Below are positions 22,351 to 47,100 of a stretch of DNA of 64,000 bases, one piece after another. This DNA is from Branchiostoma lanceolatum (lineage: Eukaryota > Chordata > Leptocardii > Amphioxiformes > Branchiostomatidae), in the NCBI RefSeq assembly GCF_035083965.1, contig NC_089722.1, positions 24,736,142 through 24,800,141 on the forward strand. The letters run 5' to 3'. Made by a program: the position numbers and the translations under genes. Each line of letters begins with the position of its first letter. The first letter of the stretch is position 1. The notes under the pieces are model-generated. The model worked only from the letters and a program-made list of their open reading frames with translations. It did no database searches and had not been told where the DNA came from.

Positions 22351-24250
22351 TTTGTCAATACCTTAAGCACAGAATTTCTGTATCTATAGTTTTGAATTGC
22401 TGGTATATGACCGCCCTTCCGCGTAACACACCAACTTGGACCAAGTTTTTACACAACGGAAAGTGTTTCACCTTTTTCGAGATCAATTGCTCTTTCCCTT
22501 CTCCTTTTTCACTTTCTATTTACCCGTTGCTGGGCGACGGGTGATAAACAAGGTGTAATGACACCCGAAAACCGTTGCGTCATCACATTGTGTTCACGTC
22601 AAGGCTACTCGATCTTCCCCGTTTTGGGCGCGAAATGGTTTGACCCGACAGGGGGCTCCCCGGAAGGACCAACCAGCGCCGTCTCCACCTAAGAATTGGG
22701 GGTTGTTGCAAGAAAAATTCTCAGACTCTAAAAGTAATTATTTCGTTAGGGCTCATCATGAGACGAACAAGAGTCGGATTAGACCACACAAAAGCTGTGC
22801 TTCTAGACTAAACCACTCGAGGACTTTTTCTTGTAGTCATTAGGTTGACGAACACATTCACTAAAGCGTTGCAATGTCTTGTAAACGCCATATTTTTCGT
22901 TGTCCATTTCCGGTAACCTTGATTTCTTTTAGAATTAAAGCTCTTGCTCTTCGTTTTCAGTAGTCCTACTTCACAGGAGCGGCTTTTGACTCTTATATTG
23001 CCTGCTTGCACATTCTAATGTGCAAGCAACAATCATTTTCTAAATAACATTGTTTTGTGGCGGCCCGCCATCTCTGTTGATAGCCTTGGAATTATCGGAC
23101 TTGTCACGTTCAGTTTGAGTACAGCGGGGATGAGCGCTCCTCCAACGCATCGCCTGAGCTAATTAGAGCATCTATTTCTAGTCACAGCGTGTGTAGCTGT
23201 TTTCCTTTGAACTATGATATACTGCAGTGAACGGGAGATCCACTAATGCGGGAGGAGGGAGGAGCCCTACGTATCTACAACTCGTTGACTTATAGGGTTA
23301 TAGGGTCTTATCAATGAGTAGTAGTGGCTAGTGCTAGTCCACTGTGTTCTGCTGCTGCAGTGGTCTGAAATTCATGCAACTGCAATCAGATTATAAAAAA
23401 GATTATAACTGTACATGTATTTGTTGTATTCTTGTTGATAGGGGGAAATGGGCTGAGGTATCAAATTGCTATTCTCCAAGCAGAGGTTTCAGAACGATCG
23501 GGGGGAATAGTAGTGGCCGGGATTTTTTTTACACTCTCCGATTCTCTCCACGAGTACCGATCAATGTACCCCCGTTTGTCACAACTACCACAATAAAGCT
23601 AACAGAACCAGCCGCGGTGCTCCAAAACGCATTGCAGAGTCACAGTAACGGTGTGTCCCCTAACGATAAAGTCTGCCGCCGGCGGAAGACAACGTCACCG
23701 TACGTGCACTAACCTTCCGTAACCCCGACGCCGCCGTCTTGCTCGCAGCGTCTGAGGAATTTTAAGAACCTTGTTTTATGAATGAACAAATTGCTCTGCG
23801 TTGTTGGAATTCATTGCACTGGAAACGGAATCCGCAATTCAAGTAGTTTCATCCCTAACTTTGGAAACTGATGCGTTTGTCACCTTCCGTACATTGTCAC
23901 TTTTAGACTTTCAGAGTCTTTTAAACTTATCAGAAGCCACTTATCAGTGACACTGATTATGACGTGTGAAAAGAATAATAGTGACTCAGGATTGATCGAG
24001 AAATCCAATAGTCAACGGTGAAAATTAGTCAGGGGTATTATGGTTAAACATTGTTCCGCAACATTGCCATGATATCGATTCTTGGTGATTTACAAATGTA
24101 CCATTGTCCATTTATTCTACTTGTTATAGGGTATCGTCCTTCCTTCATTTTCTGTTTAATTTGGCATTGATGCAGTCCTGTGTTGGAACTTCGACAAAAA
24201 GCAGTAGCCATATTTCAAAATGTTTATATGACAAGCGCTAACATTATACT
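22351..24250. other. Intergenic between AIFM3 and S6 kinase
   Basis: I see no exon with domain support here. A 122-codon open frame near 23344-23712 has low-complexity, unrecognisable composition and is not called. GC content rises towards the S6 kinase start. Confidence 0.5.
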
Positions 24251-24284
24251 TTGAGACGATCCCCACACTATGAATAGTCCTGGC

Positions 24285-24437
24285 TTATGATTGGTCAGAA
24301 TGCGTAATCGTCACACGTGACGTCGGCGGCCAGAAACGCCGGTAGTTTCGCGGTCATACGACACGTTTCAGCAACTTTGGCACAAAAACTCGGACATTTG
24401 TATGGATTTTCTTCGATTTTAGCCACAACTTGTCATC
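24285..24437 (+). promoter_or_regulatory. Putative S6 kinase promoter: inverted CCAAT box, E-box and CRE-like site
   Basis: GATTGGTCA (inverted CCAAT) lies at about 24290. It is followed by TCACACGTGACGTCGGCGGC at 24311-24330, in which a palindromic E-box CACGTG (24314-24319) overlaps a CRE-like TGACGTC (24318-24324). The block is GC-richer than its surroundings and ends at the start codon. CACGTG is bound by MYC/MAX, USF and TFE-type factors and TGACGTC by CREB/ATF factors in animals; use in this gene is inferred. Confidence 0.45.
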
Positions 24438-37389
<12,952 letters not shown>

Positions 37390-37518
37390 ACCGGCGCTGC
37401 CGGAACACGTCCGCAAAGTATCGCACTCCCCCTGATGCATGCTGTTGCTCTTGTGGAAAGAGGGAAAACACAAGAAATCTTGGAAAAGTGTGAAAACAAA
37501 AATATTCTTTTTACCTTA

Positions 37519-37602
37519 TTTTACGGTCCCATGGTGCTTTGCAAAATCTTTGTTCACACACTTCTACCTTTCGAACAGTTACAAAGCATCATGGGACCGT
37601 AA
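37519..37602. mobile_element. 84-bp hairpin MITE after the S6 kinase stop
   Basis: TTTACGGTCCCATGGTGCTT and its near complement AAGCATCATGGGACCGTAAA bound the block. If the 3' UTR includes it, the mRNA would carry a strong stem 130 bases past the stop. Confidence 0.75.
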
Positions 37603-39592
37603 AGATACATTCAATTAACAGATGAAGAAAAATCCCTTTCCAGAATCAAGGTTGCAACAAATTTTCTTCTGTTGATTTTCCTCGAGTTAGATTTGTTTCT
37701 TTCCTTCAGTCCGGTCATTGCAATAGCATGCATCTCCACCAATTGAAATCTCCTATTATTTATTAACCTTTTCAGGAATCAATGTACGATATTTGTACAG
37801 TTGCAATCACGCAGCCCTCCTACAGAATGGAAAAAAGGGGGCAAATTGTCATACCTTTGGTAGACTTTGATGGATGTTACATCAAACTCCTAGCAACCTA
37901 TGTGTGTACTACAGTGTTCAGTGCTCAAAGGTGTCACTTTGAGCGTAATAATATGATCCTCTGCTGCTAAACACTGAAATTTTTTGTCACGATATTAAAA
38001 TAATGCCTTAATATCAGGGTGCAAGGACTACCTTCTCGCATGAAAGTTACATAGTCTTGTCAAAAGGAGTTAGGAGTGAAAGTTTTTGTCCATGTAATAT
38101 GCAATCTTCGAATGGTGCATCGTAGATGGTCGCAAATGTAGACATGATTAGTAGTAACCTGCAATTGTGGATAGGCTGGTAAATTATCAGTTCATTGAAT
38201 GATGATAGAACCATGTTAGGATAACCACATGCAAAAGTTAGTTAATCTCTGCAAGTCGTCTAGATCGGAGCCTTTATTGAGCATTTTTCTACTGATGAAC
38301 CTAGGAGAAAAGTTTGATGAGCCAATTTTTTGTATAAAGAAGCTTTCATGCACAGTGTGAGAGGGGGGAATGTTGTAGATAAGTGTGTATGTTCCATGAA
38401 GAAGTAGAAAGTTGTATTTCATAAATGATTTATTTTTCTTTCCGTTGTGATTTTATTTGATCATCTGATCCACCCTAGTTGACATGATAAACATTGAAAG
38501 GGCTCATAGCAAGAGTTCAGAGTATCAAAGTCATCATATTTTTGTGTTTGACATTGAAGGGTCATCATTCACCGGTCTGTAGCACGGATGGAAATTTATC
38601 TTTTTAACAGTTTATCCTGTAGGTTTTATTTGTGTGTAAGTAAACATTCAGCATGTTCTTCCTTAATTAATCTGAAATTGAGCTAGACTTTAAATTGTAG
38701 AGCTTTATACAGCTTACAATAGTTACATAGTCTTGTGTAGAGTCAGTTCATGTATTAAAGACTACTGCTTATAATTTGTTTCCAGATTCCCAGTTAGTGA
38801 CAGTTGTAAGGCAACACATCTCCAAATTGTCCATTCAAATGTAAGGCAATTTGATTCTAGTGAATCTAGTCATACAAATTGTAATTAGGGACAATTGTGC
38901 GGGGTTGGTATAAATTAGAAGCAATTTTTCGTCTCTCAGCTATCTTGAAATTTAACCTCTGATAATAAGGGAAGATTTCAAAGGAGTTATCTTCCCTAAG
39001 ACATAGAACAACCGGACCTTTTTTTGTCTAAACATCTGAACTGTTGCGCTATTAGTGATTTTTTTCCAACAAATAGCTACAAATGGTCAAACGACAGACA
39101 AAACGTTCACACTAAAAGATGCCGCTCTGTTGAACATAGATAGCACAAGAAAAGAACAGTGTAGCACATTATTTTCAAGAGCAATTAAAACAGGCAGCAC
39201 AGTGTGAAACAGGCTTAACAAAAGTGAATCTATTTTGGACAACCTACGTGTATTTGAATAGTAATAATGTCAATGTTTAAGTTATTGATACGCTCCACTG
39301 TATAGAGAGTTTAGAGTCAGGGTAATTCAACTCAGCAATCTGCATTTTTCCACATTAAAGAACATAACTTTCTGATGTATAGTTAACTCATGTGTTGCGG
39401 ACTCATTATTGTGTGTAAGGCAGTGTGGTTGTGGCATCAGGCCTTGTATTATAAAGTCACGTATGTCCGTATTTCATGGACAATTAGTATTTATGACATG
39501 CCTACCTTGCAAAATGTACCTTTTCGAAAGTACACCTACATTTATGGAGGTAAAAAGAATGTAGAGATTGAGTACTAGGCAGTATAGAGTAA

Positions 39593-39722
39593 CCTCCAAG
39601 CAGATCTACCAGAGGTAGGCAATATACATGGGCCAGAACAAGATCCGTAGCCACAGATACCCGGTGGTAAGTGGATATTGTTTCGGCCCATGGATACTGC
39701 CTGCCACCGTTGATTTGCTTGG
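39593..39722. mobile_element. 130-bp fold-back element
   Basis: CCAAGCAGATCTACCAGAGG and CAATATACATGGGCC are mirrored by GGCCCATGGATACTGCCTGC and TTTGCTTGG. No coding capacity. Confidence 0.65.
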
Positions 39723-40156
39723 AATTTAAGTATAGAGAACTGTTCTAGATCAAATTATGGTGTTGGACAGTAGGTTTCATGTGCTAATATATGTAATGTT
39801 ATGTTCTAAAATATTTGATGATCCTTAACAATTGCTTTTTAGCAAAGATGATATGTACGATGGAAAAGCAAATGTATAACTTGAATGACAAAATATTTTG
39901 ATCATACCTGCTGCATAACCGATAGTGATTTGGGTGCCAAACAGCTACTTCTGAGTGTTTAATGTTAAATTAAGATTAAACCTACATCTACGAAATAGGA
40001 TTTGTTTTACAACTGTTATATTGTAGATCTACTGACACTTCATTTTCCTGTCTAGGTTACTGAAATAGCACTTGACTGCTTTAGATAGTTTTGGCAAATT
40101 CATTAATGGATCTTTCACACAAAGTCAGACAACAGACTGTGGTACTTAAAACTTCA

Positions 40157-40162
40157 TTTATT
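40157..40162 (-). terminator. Polyadenylation signal of the H1 gene
   Basis: The plus strand reads TTTATT, so the minus-strand transcript has AATAAA about 270 bases after the H1 stop. A polyadenylated histone mRNA is typical of replication-independent histones. Confidence 0.6.
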
Positions 40163-40433
40163 TAATATAAGGATAATACATAGATAATTAGACGCTCGCG
40201 ATCCTACAAATTTACTAACAATCAATACATGAAATTCATCACCTTTTCACATACTATATTACAAGAAGAAACTAAAGACCTGAAGGGGAAAAGTTCAGTT
40301 GACAAGTTCAAATTCGCAAACTCGTTAAAACGGCCATGTTTTTGATATATATAAAAGCTACTAAGAGTCTATGGCATGTCGAAGTGTGACGTCATTTCGT
40401 TAGTCTTTTGTTTGACGTCATCACAGCAGCCTG

Positions 40434-41604
40434 CTAGTCTGACTCCGCCACTACCTTCTTGGGTCTTCCTCTAGGCTTGGCAGCAGTTTTCTTGGGAGAC
40501 TTTTTTACGTCTTTGGTCGCTTCTTTTTTCGCCGCTGCTTTTGTCTTGGATTTGGGTTTGGAAGTGCCGTTTTCCTTCGGTTCCTTCGCCGCTTTCTTAG
40601 TCTTTTCTGCTGCGGCCTTGGTCTTCTTGGCCGGTTCCTTTTCCTTGGGAGACTTCTTCGTCTTCGTAGCAGGTTTCTTGGCCTTGGAAACGGCCTTTTT
40701 CTTGGGCGGAGGCGATGGGGGAGAGTCTTCTTCCTCCTCGCTTTCTTCATCCGGGTAATCGTACACGCCATTTTCTTCCGGGGACGATTCGGAGGATGCG
40801 TCGCCATTTTCGAAGTCGACTGCCTTCTTCGGCTTTGCTTTCTTCGCTGCAGGCTTCTTTTTAGCTGGTTTCTTCTCTGGTTTGGGCGGTTTTCCCACTT
40901 TGAACCGTCCTGTAGCTCCGGTCATTCCCTCAGATTTCTTGGGACGGACGAGCCTGGAACACAATTATAGTAACCATTAGTAAAATTCGTAGGAACCAGA
41001 CATGTTCACGCAAATGAAGACTGACACGTGTAATACAGCCCGATATGAGATTGGCCTATCTCGCAATAAGATGGCTTTAAATATTTACAGTAAAATGGTT
41101 TCTCTGTTATCAAAGTTTTCCTGACCTGCCGGTTTCCAGCCCCTTCGCCAGCGCCTTCTTGACCAGGGAGCCGAGGCGGGCCGGGTCCACGGTGGGGTAG
41201 CGGGCGGGGATCCACTGCTTGATGGCCTGCACGGACGCGCCCTTGGAGTCGCCGAGAGCCTGGGGAAGAAAAACGAGTTTTTAGTGGCATCTTCAGGGCA
41301 GGAAATAATAGTGCGAAACAGAGTACGAACTCAATGGAAGCTACAATTGCTACAACGACGTACAGTAAAGTGTGGTTGTGGTGCTTATAATGCTTTGGCC
41401 ATTTGGGAAAAAATTACAATTTCAACAATAAGATAAGATACGCACCTCGATAGCTTCTACGACCATGTCGAGAGTGGTGGGGTGGTTGGAAGGCGGCCTG
41501 GCGGCTCTCCCTGCGGCTCCAGCGGTGGCGACCGCCGCCTCGGGCCCACTGCTCTCCTCGGCAGACTCTGAACCCGATGCCGAACCAAGCTCCTCGTCAG
41601 ACAT
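40434..41604 (-). CDS. Linker histone H1, intron-containing replacement type
   Basis: Three exons on the minus strand, 41604-41446, 41259-41126 and 40953-40434, join in frame to 270 codons. The start MSDEELGS is followed by an acidic/Ala-rich tail. A winged-helix linker-histone (GH1/H15) domain runs from about residue 40 to 118. It is recognised by HPTTLDMVVEAIE, then GASVQAIKQWI, then VKKALAKGLETGRLV and TGATGRFKVG. The C-terminal tail is rich in K, A and P with KSPKK-type phosphorylation sites, broken by an acidic stretch with EESEEEEDSPPSPP near its middle. The protein binds linker DNA at the nucleosome dyad and compacts chromatin. Two introns in the globular domain and an AATAAA signal instead of a histone stem-loop point to an S-phase-independent variant comparable to vertebrate H1.0/H1.10. 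Which of these it matches is not clear. Confidence 0.92.
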
Positions 41605-41774
41605 TTTGCTGTAGTTGGCGCTCAGATACTGCAAATTTCATGAAGGTATATATCGTGACTTTGAGAACAACACAAGGTGGAAAACACTCTACGTCTACAA
41701 TAAGAAAGCTAAGTTACCGACGAAGTACCAAGTACTAAGGCTATGACACCACGCGGCGAAATAGACTATCGCCG

Positions 41775-41782
41775 TATTTATA
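41775..41782 (-). promoter_or_regulatory. TATA box of the H1 gene
   Basis: On the minus strand TATAAATA stands about 170 bases before the H1 start codon. A start site about 30 bases downstream would give a 5' UTR of about 140 bases. Supported by motif and position only. Confidence 0.4.
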
Positions 41783-41789
41783 TTTCTAC

Positions 41790-42223
41790 TGTATAAGAGT
41801 TAAAGGAAGAAGACTCCTTCTTGAATGACTACAATAAATTTTACAAATTCACGACATTAAAAGCACATTCTCACCTTTTGAACGAAGTAGAAGAAAGCCT
41901 GCGACCAAGGACAGCAAAAGTGAACTTCCAACTGACAAATTTTGAAATACGCTTCTTTATGTACTCCCAAGCTGGGCCAAAGGACTTCGTTAAGCAACAT
42001 ATCAATACGCCGATGTTCAGTTTGAAAACGTCATTTCAAATTTTGGTCGTATTTTCGTGCACAAAGTGTTAGCGTATCTAGGTTTTAACAGATATCATAT
42101 CGACGAGAGATAATTTTCTGTCAGATTTGTATTAAGATTTGGGATTGGAACTCTTTTCTCTGGGCGGAATTGTAAACAGGTTCTGATTTCGTCAGGTGAA
42201 GCCACACCTGTCTAATGTGCCGG
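41790..42223. other. Spacer upstream of H1
   Basis: An 83-codon plus-strand frame here has no recognisable domain and lies in the H1 upstream region. I see nothing else. Confidence 0.4.
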
Positions 42224-42706
42224 TCAGTCATCTATTGCATACCTTTTAAGTTTAACAAGTTTGTCTCCTTGAATCACCAGGAAAGATGAATACAACGTTA
42301 AAACTGGAATCGTATCGTGGTCGTCGCCTTTAATATTTCTAACTGGTAGCTCGGACATGCAACTTGCTGGGCCAAAAGTCACTGAAAGCAAGAGATAGTG
42401 ATCAAGCCAATCATATTGGTCAGGGCTATGTCTCAGGTTTAGCGCCGTGGAGCTTTTCACGAATCCCGCTAGGTGACACTGTGGACAATACTTCAATTTT
42501 CCGTTCAAATATCCCGGCATATTGTGAACACCCTGGAGCTGTAGATGGAAGAATGTTGACTCATTTCGTGACATAAATGTTCCGTTGAAGAACTCCATGC
42601 TACTGTCAAGTATGGTATATAGTAGCAGCTTACCAAGCAGAACTATAACAAGGTAACTGTTTCTGTTGGTAGTTTTTTTTTCGTTATTTGTACACCCCCC
42701 TCCCAT
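42224..42706 (-). CDS. Uncertain ORF, possible signal-anchored membrane protein
   Basis: From the ATG at 42706 the minus strand stays open for 160 codons. A basic, polar start with KKTTNRNS is followed by a hydrophobic stretch YLVIVLLGKLLLYTIL, then a region with N-x-S/T sites (NGT, NES) and several cysteines, as in a type II membrane protein. No family is recognised. A second minus-strand frame (42930-42643) overlaps the start and meets it at a run of about nine A residues, so a frameshift, a missed intron or chance are all possible. It lies between H1 and the polycystin-like gene, on the same strand as both. Confidence 0.3.
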   Translation of the reverse strand: MGGGCTNNEKKTTNRNSYLVIVLLGKLLLYTILDSSMEFFNGTFMSRNESTFFHLQLQGVHNMPGYLNGKLKYCPQCHLAGFVKSSTALNLRHSPDQYDWLDHYLLLSVTFGPASCMSELPVRNIKGDDHDTIPVLTLYSSFLVIQGDKLVKLKRYAIDD

Positions 42707-43125
42707 TCCAAATAGAATTCCGGACACAATGAATGCAACGTTATGTCAACACGAGCTAACCTCTGAGAAGGAAGACTTCGAGGGACAGCAACACAGGTAA
42801 GCAATGTACATGTACTGGATTGGTATTTTGATGGTAAGTTTGTCAAGTTCAACATGACAGAGAAAACATCTTCATCTCTCATACGCATCAATTGTACTTC
42901 GTGCCAAGGGAACGACGGTGAGACAGACATGACTAGTGACGACTAAAGACGTCCAAACTTTCAATGTATGTATTTATTTGTATAACATCTAAATAACAGA
43001 TAAAACATGCAGTCTTGCACTGATCATTGGAGCATTGCAGCAAATGCTATGTAACTCGAAAGGTACTCAGAATATCAGTAGGCTTTAGTCATAGCTACTT
43101 TTACCATGTGGGTACTACTTTCAAG

Positions 43126-43636
43126 GCGTCGTGTGGCGCAAGTGTAGAACTCGTGGCTGTCAAACAATGGGACCCGGGATCGAATCCCAGGGGTGCCCAG
43201 TGACATGTCCGAACTTGCGCCCCGACGTTGTGCCCTTGGGAAAGGCACTTTACACGCATGTCCCCCCTCAGTTAGAGGGACAAGTCTCCAACGGCAGATG
43301 TCTTCAACTGGCGGACGAGAGCAGCGCCAGGCGGGCTGGCGTTATCAAGGCGGACCTCGAGTGTAAGAGTCATCCGGCAGCTTGCTGCAAGCATCCCAAC
43401 CAGAACCAGCACGTCTCCCTCGAATTGGTGCCGCTGGAGAAGGCGGATGCCCAAAGTGTGTGGGTCTCAGATTCGCAACCTGTCATCCACCTTAAACAAA
43501 TTCACGCGAAGGCTACCGTGTCAATTGACACGGTCACCATACTCGATCTGTATTTGTATCTGTACTATGTATCTGTACCATGTATCTGTACTATGTATCT
43601 GAATACGAATAAAGATAATACGAGTGGTTGCCATAT
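43126..43636 (+). mobile_element. tRNA-derived SINE, family 1 head with a different tail, TSD present
   Basis: The head GCGTCGTGTGGCGCAAGTGT and the middle CCCCGACGTTGTGCCCTTGG match the 34033 copy, but the rest differs and ends in repeated TGTATCTGTACTA units. A 13-14-bp direct repeat TACTACTTTCAAGG flanks it (43113-43126 and 43637-43650), the sign of retroposition. The 198-codon frame through it is not a gene. Confidence 0.88.
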
Positions 43637-43707
43637 TACTACTTTCAAGGTTTACTACTTATACAGTAAAGTTACTTTCATAATATCGTGCATACACCTG
43701 GCCTATG

Positions 43708-43713
43708 TTTATT
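43708..43713 (-). terminator. Possible polyadenylation signal of the polycystin-like gene
   Basis: Minus-strand AATAAA about 440 bases after the stop at 44154. Nearer signals were not seen. Confidence 0.3.
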
Positions 43714-44153
43714 CTGGCTTTGACTAAGACTGGGTTGTTGAATATTTGTTCCAAGATGTTCTTCTGTTATGCACGACATGTATATAAATTTCTGAATCGC
43801 TTACAAATCACACAAACTTGAATACAAATCGCTGGTCTTATCTAATCTATCTTCGTTATGAATTGCTACAATAGATCTGTCACTGACGAAAGATAGTGGA
43901 CGCAAAACGTATCCAGTTGCTTGTGAGTACTCTTTGCATTGTGAATCGTATTACCTGGATGTCTTACCTTCACGACGTGAGTTGCTATTACAGTTTATAA
44001 TTGAAACGTACACGTTACCTATCCTTATCGACTGACCAATAGACGGCGTTGAGAACAGTAAAGTACACTCTCAATACACCAAAGCTCTCACATTTTTCAG
44101 ATTCAATGATTAAACTTCAGTCCACTGGAGAATGCAGTTAGGATGTAACTTCC

Positions 44154-47100
44154 TTAAACTTTTACTTTTGCCTTTCCAATTGCATTCTCTTTCTTATGGG
44201 CACTGTCTCCAAGAAACTCGTTCATTGTCTTCCATTCACTGTAGAGTTCTTCAACCTTCATTTCAATGTCTGTCACGATGTCATCCAGTTCTACTGCCGG
44301 AGCCTTTCCCTCAAATGCAAGCAGATCTGGACAAATAGAAGAATAATGTAAAACAAACAAATTGTAGGTCACAAAAACGACTTTTTTTATCTAGATACAT
44401 ATACATATAGATGAACATCGACATTTTTAAAAAACACATCAAGAAGAACTTACTTTGACCCTTGACATCCCGACGACGCCCCGTGATCCTCCACGCCATC
44501 TCCCACATCCCCTGAGCAATATCCGCTTGCTCACGTGACAGCTTCACTTCCCGCATGGTCGCCAGGGCTTCGTTGATGACAGAGATGAGCAGATTCAGCA
44601 GAATGAACATCATGGTCACGACAAAGAGGAGGAGGTACACGGGCGCCATGCTGTTGTTACGCAAAAGAGACACCACGGAATTGATGTTGCCCAACGACAT
44701 GACAAAGGAACTCTCTGTCGAGTCAGCGAAGGACTTGAAGTTGCTGTGCTCCGTCCCAAACGCCAGCCATCCAAACTGGACGAACGCGAGGAAAGCGATG
44801 AAGTATATCGCCATGAACGTGAGGAGATCTTTGGACATGATTCGCAGGCAGCGGGAGAAGGAGGCTATGATGGCGTTGAAGCGCAGCAGCTTGATGAGCT
44901 TGATGACGTTGATGAAGGCAACGGCAGCGGCCACCCATGTGAACAGAGCCGAGATGCTGGCGAGCTGAACAAGCGTCTCATGGACGGAGTCTGTGAGGGC
45001 ATATGAACGTGGGAATCATTATCAATACACACGTGTACATCCAAGACAATACCTTCATGTCGTAAAAGCATCCTATAGATACACCTAATCGAGATGGGAT
45101 AATGGTGACACACCATGCGTATGTATCGTCAGAGCTTTGTGATATGTAAAAGAAGTATCATACGGAACAATTCATTTTACTAAATAATAGCTGTGCAGAT
45201 GCACATGTATATGATTATGAGCCATGAAATAATTATCTCCATGAAAAAATGAGATATTGTTTTGGGTGTGTCTGTTTGTCTGTCTGTTTGTTTGTCTGTT
45301 TGTGTTTCCGCACCACTCCAGTCAGCATAACTCAAGAGCCTCTTGATGGATTACGATGATATTTGGTACATGGACGGGTGTTGTAAAGCCGAAGGTCAAG
45401 GTCGATTTTGGGCCCCTGGTATGTAACCTTGGTACTGCAGCGGAACTTCAATTTTTGTTTCTTTTGACCTGTATCTTTTGCTGTGGTCTTGATTTTTGGT
45501 TGGCAGATAGCTTGTGATGTAATAAAGAAGTGGTGTAGGTTTGAGCCCCTTAGCATCTTCCTCTGGAACTGCAGGGGCGTTTTTGTGAAAATCTTCTAAG
45601 GAGAATTACTGAACAAAGGAACAACGGATTTCCATGACATTTAGTATGCAGGTAACTTAGATAGAGATGCACACAATGAAATCCAAATTATGCTAATTTG
45701 GACTTAATTTGCATAGCTAATGAGGAAAATCTATATTTGCAGTGTTTTCTATTATCAGATGAGAGATCAGACTCAAATACATGTAACGTATGTAGTTTAT
45801 GGAAAGCGGATCATCAACAGATACCAATTATGCAAATTAATTCGTAATTTGCATAATTAATGCAAAACACCATATCTCATCTAATTGGAAAACTATAGGA
45901 CTGGCAATATGATGCTTATTATGCAGGTAGCTTAGACAGAGATATACATAATGAAGTGCAAATTATGCTGATTGTGACTAAATTTGCATAGCTAATAAGG
46001 AAAATTTATATTTGCAGTGTTTTCCATCATCAGACTCAAATACATGTAACGTATATAGTTCATGGAAAGTGGAGCATCAACAGATACCAATTATGCGAAT
46101 AATTCCCTTATTTGCATAATTAATGAAAAAACACCATAATTCATTTAATTGGAAAATTATAGGACTTTCAATATTGCAACATGTGTAAGTTAGATAAAGG
46201 TGTTTATGACCAAGCATATATCATGCAAATTCGTAAGTCATTTTTACCTGCTCTTACACCCGTAGCCTTTTAAAGTAGAGCATAGCAGGTGAAGGGGGAG
46301 GGGGACTTGAGCAGATGAAAAGTTTTATAACAGGAACACATTTCCATTCCTCTCCAACCATGTTGTGAAGTTGGCACCCAGAAATGCATGATGTACCAAC
46401 TGCAGAATTTACATATACGTGCACGCCGACAGAAGACCGAATCGCTAAAAATTTTCACCATAAAAATTTTAACTGTACTATGATGTTTCACTGTATATAA
46501 TATATCAACAGTACTACCATCAACGGTAAAGTACGGTATTTTGCTGTTCTTCACAGCGCAACTCAGGCATCCAATGCAATGGTGACCTGTCATCATTTGT
46601 AAACATTTGTTAACATTTGTAAATATTTGTAAACATTTGTAACCTTTTGTTAACATTTGTAAACTTTTGTAAACTTTTGTAAACTTTTGTTAACATTTGT
46701 TAACATTTGTAAACTTTTGTAAACATTTGTAAACTTTGTAAACTTTTGTAAACTTTTGTAAACATTTGTAAACTTTTGTAAACTTTTGTAAACTTTTGTA
46801 AACTTTTGTAAACTTTTGTAACATTTGTTAACATTTGTAAACTATTGTAAACTTTTGTAAACTTTTGTAAACTTTTGTAAACGTTTGTAAACTTTTGTAA
46901 ACTTTTGTAAACATTTGTAAACATTTGTAAACTTTTGTTAACATTTGTAAACTTTTGTAAACATTTGTAAACATTTGTAAACTTTTGTAAACTTTTGTAA
47001 ACTTTTGTAAACATTTTTAAACATTTGTAAACTTTTGTAAACTATTGTAAACTTTTGTTAACTTTTGTAAACTTTTGTAAACTTTGTAAACTTTTGTAAA

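Larger units (their letters stand above)
37390..40140 (+). other. S6 kinase 3' UTR and convergent intergenic region
   Basis: The sequence after the S6 kinase stop is AT-rich and gene-free up to the 3' end of the H1 gene on the other strand. I see no clear AATAAA near the stop; ATTAAA variants occur (for example near 38755). Two hairpin elements are listed separately. Confidence 0.5.

Noticed and set aside
23344..23712. 122-codon plus-strand frame
   Set aside because: Unrecognised and compositionally like intergenic DNA; no flanking exons or promoter evidence.
40459..40758. 99-codon plus-strand frame opposite H1
   Set aside because: It is the antisense shadow of the lysine-rich H1 tail, giving an artificial F/L/A-rich sequence.
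43131..43727. 198-codon plus-strand open frame
   Set aside because: It runs through a SINE with a clear target duplication and into the flanking DNA; no domain and no splice support.
44555..44968. 137-codon plus-strand frame
   Set aside because: Antisense shadow of the polycystin channel exon, which has clear homology in the minus frame.
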